From contig CAZHTF010000092.1 in the NCBI GenBank assembly GCA_964535305.1, forward strand, positions 1 through 11,093: 11,093 nt of DNA, given 5' to 3'. Made by a program: the position numbers and the translations under genes. Below are positions 6,770 to 11,093 of the stretch, one piece after another. The notes under the pieces were generated by a model, which was not told the origin of the DNA, searched no databases, and saw only the letters and a program-made list of their open reading frames with translations. The stretch's first letter is position 1, and the number at the start of each line of letters is the position of its first letter. This DNA is from CAZHTF01 sp964535305 (GTDB lineage Bacteria; Planctomycetota; Phycisphaerae; UBA1845; Fen-1342).

Positions 6770-8035
6770 ATGCCCAAGATGGCATTTGACGTGGCGAATG
6801 TGGCCCTGGCGAGCGAGGGCAAGAGGCGAATTCTCTGGTCAGACCGTGACATGCCGGTGCTGGGCCTGATCCGCGAGCGCTTCGAGAAGCAGAAGCCGCT
6901 CAAGGGCTTGCGCATGGCCTGCTGCATGCACGTCACGTCTGAAACCGCGAACCTGATGCGCACGCTCAAGGCCGGCGGGGCCAGCGTCGCGCTGTGCGCT
7001 TCCAACCCGCTCAGCACGCAGGACGATACGGCCGCCGCGCTGGTCAAGGAATTCGACGTGCCGGTGTTCGCGCGGCGCGGCGAAAGCGTGCCGACGTTTT
7101 ACGAGCATCTGAACGCGGTAATCGATACCAAGCCGCAAATCACCATGGACGACGGGGCCGACCTGGTCAACCTGCTGCACGGCAAGCGCGAGGCCGAGGG
7201 CGAGAACATCGTGGCCAGCATGGAGGAGACGACCACCGGCGTCATCCGCCTGCGGGCAATGGAAAAGAACGGCACGCTGCGATTCCCGGTCATCGCCGTC
7301 AACGACGCCGACACCAAACACCTATTCGACAATCGCTACGGCACCGGGCAGAGCACGCTGGACGGCGTGGTCCGCGCGACCGACACGCTGCTGGCCGGCA
7401 AGCGCGTGGTCGTCGCCGGCTACGGCTGGTGCGGGCGCGGCGTCGCTTCGCGGGCGCGCGGCGCGGGCGCCGCGGTGACCGTGACCGAGATCGATCCGCT
7501 GCGGGCGCTGGAAGCGGTGATGGACGGCTTCGACGTCCGACCGATGAGCGAGGCCGCCAAGGACGGCGAGGTCTTCGTGACCGTCACCGGCAACAAGCAC
7601 GTACTGCGCGCTGAGCACTTCAAGAAAATGCCGCACGGTGCGATCGTCTGCAACAGCGGACACTTTGACATCGAGATCGACATCCCCGCCTTGAAAAAGC
7701 TCAGCAAGAAGGTCCTAAAGGACGTGCGGCCCAACGTCGACGAATTCCAGCTAAACGGGAAGAGCATCTACCTGCTCGCCGAAGGCCGGCTGGTGAACCT
7801 GGCCGCGGCCACCGGCCACCCGGCCAGCGTGATGGACATGAGCTTCGCGACGCAGGCGCTGGCGGCCGAGTTCTGCAAGAAGAGCGCCGGCAAGCTCGAC
7901 GTGCGGGTGCACGATGTGCCCGCGGAAATCGAGGCGCTTGTATCGCGGCTGAAGCTGGCGGCGATGCGGGTCAAGATCGACAAGCTTACCGCCGACCAGG
8001 TGGAGTATCTGTCGAGCTCACACGAGGGCACCTAG
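6770..8035 (+). CDS. ahcY: S-adenosylhomocysteinase (SAH hydrolase)
   Basis: The enzyme reversibly hydrolyses S-adenosylhomocysteine to adenosine and homocysteine with bound NAD+. It thereby clears the product inhibitor of methyltransferases and feeds the methionine cycle in the cytoplasm. The 421 residues show HVTSETA (54-60), ASNPLSTQDD (77-86), the substrate-site MEETTTG (151-157), NDADTKHLFDN (178-188) with K183 and D187, and YGTGQSTLDG (190-199). The NAD-binding Rossmann loop is GYGWCGRG (217-224). NSGHFD (295-300) and GHPASVMDMSFA (349-360) follow. It lacks the roughly 40-residue insertion of many proteobacterial enzymes, and the C-terminus stops at YLSSSHEGT without the Lys/Tyr-ended tail of the human enzyme. 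This is the short, archaeal/Thermotoga-like form. The ATG at 6770 has AGGAGA (6757-6762) at 7-base spacing. The longer upstream frame has no family similarity. No metK or metH lies nearby. Confidence 0.96.
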   Translation: MPKMAFDVANVALASEGKRRILWSDRDMPVLGLIRERFEKQKPLKGLRMACCMHVTSETANLMRTLKAGGASVALCASNPLSTQDDTAAALVKEFDVPVFARRGESVPTFYEHLNAVIDTKPQITMDDGADLVNLLHGKREAEGENIVASMEETTTGVIRLRAMEKNGTLRFPVIAVNDADTKHLFDNRYGTGQSTLDGVVRATDTLLAGKRVVVAGYGWCGRGVASRARGAGAAVTVTEIDPLRALEAVMDGFDVRPMSEAAKDGEVFVTVTGNKHVLRAEHFKKMPHGAIVCNSGHFDIEIDIPALKKLSKKVLKDVRPNVDEFQLNGKSIYLLAEGRLVNLAAATGHPASVMDMSFATQALAAEFCKKSAGKLDVRVHDVPAEIEALVSRLKLAAMRVKIDKLTADQVEYLSSSHEGT

Positions 8036-8175
8036 CGCGAGGAGAAAAGAGGATCCGTTCAAGTTATTCGCTCGTGGCCTGAGAACGCAGAAGTGCCGGG
8101 ACTGGTTTCCGCAGGCAATTTAGCCGCGAGAAGATTGGACTCGTCCCTTTCATGTTTCAAGCGGGCGCCAGCGCG

Positions 8176-8204
8176 TTGCGGCGGAGTGCGAATCCGCATA
8201 CACT
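8176..8204 (+). promoter_or_regulatory. Predicted sigma70 promoter for rplU
   Basis: TTGCGG (8176-8181) and TACACT (8199-8204) are separated by exactly 17 bases and each fits the consensus at 4 of 6 positions. Transcription would begin near 8211, about 26 bases before the rplU start and just upstream of its ribosome binding site GGAAGGA (8224-8230). This is the best promoter-like arrangement in the window. Confidence 0.5.
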
Positions 8205-8236
8205 CCACAATTCAACGCCTCGCGGAAGGAGCAACG

Positions 8237-8551
8237 GTGTACGCGATATTTGAAGACGGCGGCAAGCAGTACAAAGTCAGCCCAGGCGACGCGCTGCTGA
8301 TCGAGCTCAAGGAATTGCCCGAAGGCAGCACAGACGTGGTCTTCGATCGCGTATTGATGATCGGCGAAGGGCAGGACGCCCGCATCGGCCAGCCCTGGCT
8401 GAGTGGGGCCAAGGTCGCCGCGACCGTGCTGGAAGCACTCAAAATGCCCAAAGTGGTCGGCATCAAGTTTCGCCGGCGCAAGGGGCTCAAGAAGAAGTTC
8501 GGCCACCGGCAGCGGATGCTGAAGGTGCGGATCGACTCGATCGCCGGCTAG
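8237..8551 (+). CDS. rplU: 50S ribosomal protein bL21
   Basis: bL21 binds 23S rRNA in the large ribosomal subunit. The 104-residue product starts YAIFEDGGKQYKVSPGD, the standard bL21 N-terminus. It ends with the basic stretch GIKFRRRKGLKKKFGHRQR (75-93), whose GHRQ is the family signature. Length is typical. The start is a GTG at 8237, supported by GGAAGGA six bases upstream and by the family alignment; longer upstream in-frame starts add non-homologous sequence. In most bacteria rplU is followed immediately by rpmA (bL27), often with obg. Here the next 275 bases hold no bL27 frame and the next gene is DUF1844, so the usual pair is split. Confidence 0.95.
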   Translation: MYAIFEDGGKQYKVSPGDALLIELKELPEGSTDVVFDRVLMIGEGQDARIGQPWLSGAKVAATVLEALKMPKVVGIKFRRRKGLKKKFGHRQRMLKVRIDSIAG

Positions 8552-8653
8552 CGAAACTCCAGACCCGCTCGGTTCCAGCTTCGCACCGGGTTCACAACTC
8601 AGACGCGATGCACCAGCTGTCAGATTCTGCACGCGCAGTGCTCCGAGCCTTAT

Positions 8654-8671
8654 CGCTCGCTGACGCTCGCG
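8654..8671 (-). repeat. 18-base intergenic element, copy 2 (inverted)
   Basis: Read on the - strand this is CGCGAGCGTCAGCGAGCG, identical to the element at 6542-6559 except one base in the central spacer. It sits between rplU and the DUF1844 gene, inside a possible stem-loop closed by CCGAGC (8643-8648) and GCTCGG (8678-8683). A role in transcript ending is possible, but no T tract follows. Confidence 0.5.
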
Positions 8672-8765
8672 AGTCGCGCTCGGCTCCGAATGCGTGGTCT
8701 GGCGCGTTCTGAACTGCGACCTGTCGTGCGCTGAACCCGCGTCGCCTGGCTCCGCGCGCAAGCAT

Positions 8766-8794
8766 TAGACCGGCCGCGCGCCGCTCGTTAAACT
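8766..8794 (+). promoter_or_regulatory. Possible sigma70 promoter for the DUF1844 gene
   Basis: TAGACC (8766-8771) and TAAACT (8789-8794) have a 17-base spacer, each with 4 of 6 consensus bases. The predicted start near 8801 leaves a leader of about 26 bases, the same geometry as seen for rplU. Confidence 0.35.
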
Positions 8795-8826
8795 CCGCAC
8801 AGGGGTTTACAAGGGGTTCGTGCGAC

Positions 8827-9201
8827 ATGGCGGACGAAAAAAAGATCATCGTCGATGACGACTGGAAGGCACAGGCGCAGCGCGAGAAGGAACAACTCTC
8901 CAAGCAGGCCAGCGCAGCCGCGGGCGAGGCGATCCCGTTCGGCGGCTTCACCGAGATCGTTAACCTGATCGCGATGCAGGCGCTCGCGGCGCTGGGCGCC
9001 CTGGCCGGCCCCGGCGGAGAGCGAATGCCCGTGCAGCTCGACGCGGCCAAGCACTTCATCGACATGCTGCAAGTGCTCGAGGACAAGACCCGCAATAACC
9101 TCACCCCTGAGGAAAAGCGCATGCTCGACCAGGTGACCTACGAAGTCCGCATGCGCTACGTGCAGATGGCCTCCGCAGGCGCCGCGCGGCGTACGCTCTG
9201 A
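8827..9201 (+). CDS. DUF1844 family protein
   Basis: This is a small soluble protein of 124 residues and unknown function. It has a charged N-terminal tail (MADEKKIIVDDDWKAQAQ) and then the DUF1844 core. The core reads FGGFTEIVNLIAMQALAALGAL (about 38-59), a Gly/Pro turn, AAKHFIDMLQVLEDKT (75-90), NLTPEEKRMLDQ and the closing YEVRMRYVQM (105-114). The order of a hydrophobic helix, the acidic DMLQVLEDKT helix, NLTxEE and RMRYV is the family pattern. The ATG at 8827 is preceded by AAGGGG (8811-8816) at about 10 bases. The family has no established biochemical role that I know of and occurs in Planctomycetota, Acidobacteriota and deltaproteobacterial groups, which helps the taxonomic guess. It stands 43 bases before the VWA gene, so co-transcription with it is possible but unproven. 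Confidence 0.85.
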   Translation: MADEKKIIVDDDWKAQAQREKEQLSKQASAAAGEAIPFGGFTEIVNLIAMQALAALGALAGPGGERMPVQLDAAKHFIDMLQVLEDKTRNNLTPEEKRMLDQVTYEVRMRYVQMASAGAARRTL

Positions 9202-9244
9202 CCGCACGCCGTCGCACCCGCGGCCTACACGCAGCAGGCGCTCC

Positions 9245-10316
9245 ATGAGCCAGCCAACCAAACCGCTCGCGGCGAAGGCGGCCCCCGTCGCGCCCGAGCC
9301 AATGGCCGACCGCGAACGCCGCAATCCCTACTTTCGCTGGCTGATTCACCTGGGTCTGCCGGCGGCGGCCAGCCTGTTTCTGCACGTGGGCATTTTCGGC
9401 GTGCTGGCGCTTCAGACCTGGAACATCCTGGCCGGGCCGCCGCGGAGCGTGGAGGAGTTCGACGCGGGCATTGCGAACGCCGGCGACGATCTGGGCTCGC
9501 TGACCTGGCCGGGCGAAGCGACGCTCGACCTGGGCGACCCGAGCCTGCCCGCGCCCAGCGATACGTCTGATCTGGCCACGCTTCGCGACGTGCCGTTGCC
9601 GGACGTCGCGGACGCCGGCGCGCCGACCGATCTGGGCGGCTTTGGTGTCGGGCCGGAAGGCCGCACGGGCGTGCTGGGCATCGGCAGTGGTGCCGATAGC
9701 GGCGGCGGGGGCGGTGGGCGGGCGGGCGGGCCTTGGCGCGGATCGCACGTTCGGCGCCGGCGTCTGGGACCTGCGCGTCAGCGGGAGTTCATTTGTCTAC
9801 GTGGTCGATTTTTCCGGCTCGATCATCAACGCGGCCGACGACCTGAAACGCGAGCTGAAGCGCTCTGTCGGCCAGCTCAAGCCCAAGCAGACGTTCAACG
9901 TGCTGATTTTCTACGGCCGTGTCGGCGCGGCGCAGCTCATCACCGAGGGCTTCGCCGAGACGCTCGTGCCCGCGACCGCCGACGCCAAGACGCGCTTCTT
10001 CGCCTGGCTCGACAGCAAGAAGCCCAACGGCTCCACCGAGCCATTGCCGGCGTTGAAGCGCGCCGCAGCGCTCAAACCCGAGGTGATCTTCTTTTTCTCC
10101 GACGGTCTCTTCGAGGAGAAGGTGGTCGAGGAGACCACCCGCGCCAATCGTGGCGCCGGGGCGCGCCTGCACTGCCTGGTGTTTGACGAGATCCTGCTGA
10201 GTGACACCAGCGGCCTGCCGCACATGACCGACGGCGCCAAGCGGCTGCAACGCGTCGCCGAGCAGAACGGCGGGCGCGTCAAGGTGGTTACGGGCCTGGA
10301 TCTGCGCCGCCGCTGA
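9245..10316 (+). CDS. Membrane-anchored VWA-domain protein, reading frame broken once
   Basis: Two frames together encode one protein. The first frame (from ATG 9245) gives a basic, Pro/Ala-rich cytoplasmic tail of about 30 residues. One membrane helix follows (about 33-58, HLGLPAAASLFLHVGIFGVLAL), then an acidic Gly/Pro/Asp-rich stalk ending in poly-Gly (153-158). After about 9730 the coding frame moves by one base and continues to the stop at 10314-10316. That part carries LGADRTFGAGVWDLRVSG, then the VWA first strand FVYVVDFSGSI with a complete MIDAS DxSxS. The later strands are FNVLIFYG, EVIFFFSDG and RLHCLVFD. The switch lies in the repeat 9716-9730. Removing one 4-base unit joins both parts into about 355 residues. 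Expected topology places the VWA domain outside the cytoplasmic membrane. It precedes an exbB homologue by 48 bases. Whether the break is real is unresolved. No Shine-Dalgarno site is clear at 9245. Confidence 0.78.
9716..9730 (+). repeat. GGGC tetranucleotide tract / G-quadruplex motif
   Basis: Four GGG runs separated by single C bases (GGGCGGGCGGGCGGG), with a further run of five G at 9707-9711, form a canonical G-quadruplex motif on the coding strand. The 4-base unit is not a multiple of three, so gain or loss of one copy shifts the VWA reading frame. This is exactly where the frame is broken. Confidence 0.85.
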
Positions 10317-10363
10317 AGATTCGTACTGGTGTTCGTGCTCGTGCTCGTTCGAAAGGACTTGAA

Positions 10364-11093
10364 ATGCCGCGATCCACTGTGCGACTTGCCGCGCTGGGGC
10401 TGGTCTTGTGCCTGAGTGCGCTGGCGTTTGCTCAGGCTGCCCCGCAAGCGCCCCGCGAAGCCTCCTTGCTGACGATCGTCTGGGCGGGCATGGAGTGGCC
10501 GGCGTGGTTCATCCTCGTCGGCTCGCTGGTGGTGATTTCGCTGATCGTCGAGCACTTCCTGACGATCCGCGGCGGTACGATCGCGCCGCGCGAGCAGATC
10601 GAGCGCGCCCGCCTGTTGATCGAGGCCCGCAGCTTCCGCGAGTGTCTCGACAGCGTGCGGCAGAGCTCGACCTTCTTCGCCAAGCTAATGACCGCCGCCC
10701 TGGGCCACGCGCGGCACGGCTTCGACGCGATGCACGAGGCCGCGCTGGAGAAATCCGGTGAGCTCAGCGGGCGCATGTTCCGCAAGGTCGAATACCTGAG
10801 CATGATCGGTAACCTCGGCCCGCTGATGGGGCTGCTGGGAACCGTATACGGCATGATCGTCGCCTTCAGCGAGATCTCCGGCGGCGGCGGGGCGGCCGAC
10901 CCGAGCAAGCTGACGCGCGGCATCAGCCTGGCATTGGTGAATACGATGATTGGCCTGATGCTGGCGGTGGTGGGGCTGGGGTTCTTCAGCGTGTGCCGCA
11001 ACCGTGTCGACGGCCTGACCACGGCGGCAACGGTGCAGGTGCTCGACCTTTTGGAATATTTACGCCCGGCGACGCCCACGCCCGCGGCCAAGC
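10364..11093 (+). CDS. ExbB/TolQ/MotA-family proton channel protein (3' truncated)
   Basis: Family members form the pentameric proton-driven motor core with an ExbD/TolR-type partner in the inner membrane. The visible 243 residues begin with a likely signal sequence (MPRSTVRLAALGLVLCLSALAFAQA, cleavage near 25), then TM1 (about 47-66, WFILVGSLVVISLIVEHF). A cytoplasmic helical region of about 75 residues follows. TM2 carries the family motif LGPLMGLLGTVYGMIVAF (151-168), and TM3 is GISLALVNTMIGLMLAVVGLGFF (186-208). The signal-sequence extension is absent from E. coli ExbB but known in other ExbB-like proteins. The ATG at 10364 has AAAGGA (10352-10357) six bases upstream. The frame is still open at the window end, so the C-terminus is missing. 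An exbD-type gene would be expected just downstream. The partner upstream, a membrane-anchored VWA protein, suggests a dedicated transport or force-transducing complex rather than standard TonB energisation. Confidence 0.9.
   Translation, partial: MPRSTVRLAALGLVLCLSALAFAQAAPQAPREASLLTIVWAGMEWPAWFILVGSLVVISLIVEHFLTIRGGTIAPREQIERARLLIEARSFRECLDSVRQSSTFFAKLMTAALGHARHGFDAMHEAALEKSGELSGRMFRKVEYLSMIGNLGPLMGLLGTVYGMIVAFSEISGGGGAADPSKLTRGISLALVNTMIGLMLAVVGLGFFSVCRNRVDGLTTAATVQVLDLLEYLRPATPTPAAK

Noticed and set aside
9732..10186. Continuation of the first VWA frame after the GGGC tract
   Set aside because: Composition turns sharply to Arg-rich with no VWA strands, while the next frame encodes a clean VWA domain; this tail is out-of-frame sequence.
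1..11093. CRISPR arrays, insertion sequences, attachment sites
   Set aside because: No regularly spaced repeats, no transposase frame, no terminal inverted repeats and no duplicated tRNA 3' end were seen.

Overview
The window is an 11 kb, strongly GC-rich bacterial chromosome segment. All recognised genes are on the + strand, in short, functionally mixed units. The mix suggests a Planctomycetota-like bacterium: a PilT-family ATPase without other pilus genes, a short form of S-adenosylhomocysteinase, a DUF1844 protein, an MnmA with an enlarged N-terminal loop, and a membrane-anchored von Willebrand A (VWA) protein next to an ExbB homologue with an N-terminal signal sequence. This assignment is an inference from gene content; no 16S rRNA gene or other phylogenetic marker that could be compared is present.

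Layout from left to right. An enolase-superfamily enzyme of the muconate-lactonizing/dipeptide-epimerase subgroup (15-1193) is followed by a PilT/PilU-type ATPase (1462-2625). Next comes a protein made of two tandem DinB-like four-helix bundles (2745-3758). A 400-base stretch without a credible gene leads to tRNA-Ser(UGA) (4162-4246). mnmA (4369-5550), the tRNA 2-thiouridylase, shows a possible leaderless start and overlaps a family-9 glycosyltransferase gene (5547-6506) by 4 bases. ahcY (6770-8035) and rplU (8237-8551) follow as separately preceded genes, and rplU is not followed by rpmA. A DUF1844 gene (8827-9201) comes next. The window ends in a probable membrane operon: a VWA-domain protein (9245-10316, reading frame broken once) and an ExbB/TolQ/MotA-type channel subunit cut by the window edge (10364-11093).

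Housekeeping genes (tRNA-Ser, mnmA, rplU, ahcY) sit among accessory ones (enolase-family enzyme, DinB fusion, glycosyltransferase, VWA/ExbB). The only pairs with sequence support for joint expression are mnmA with the glycosyltransferase (GTGA overlap) and the VWA gene with exbB (48-base gap).

The most notable point is the VWA gene. Its N-terminal membrane anchor and its VWA domain lie in different frames, and the switch falls in a GGGC tetranucleotide tract that also forms a textbook G-quadruplex motif. Removing one 4-base unit restores a continuous protein of about 355 residues. The break could be a slippage mutation, phase variation, or an assembly error. Other points worth a second look are the tandem DinB fusion, the leaderless-type mnmA start, the CxxC plus distal Cys in MnmA, and a near-identical 18-base element found in opposite orientations in two intergenic regions.
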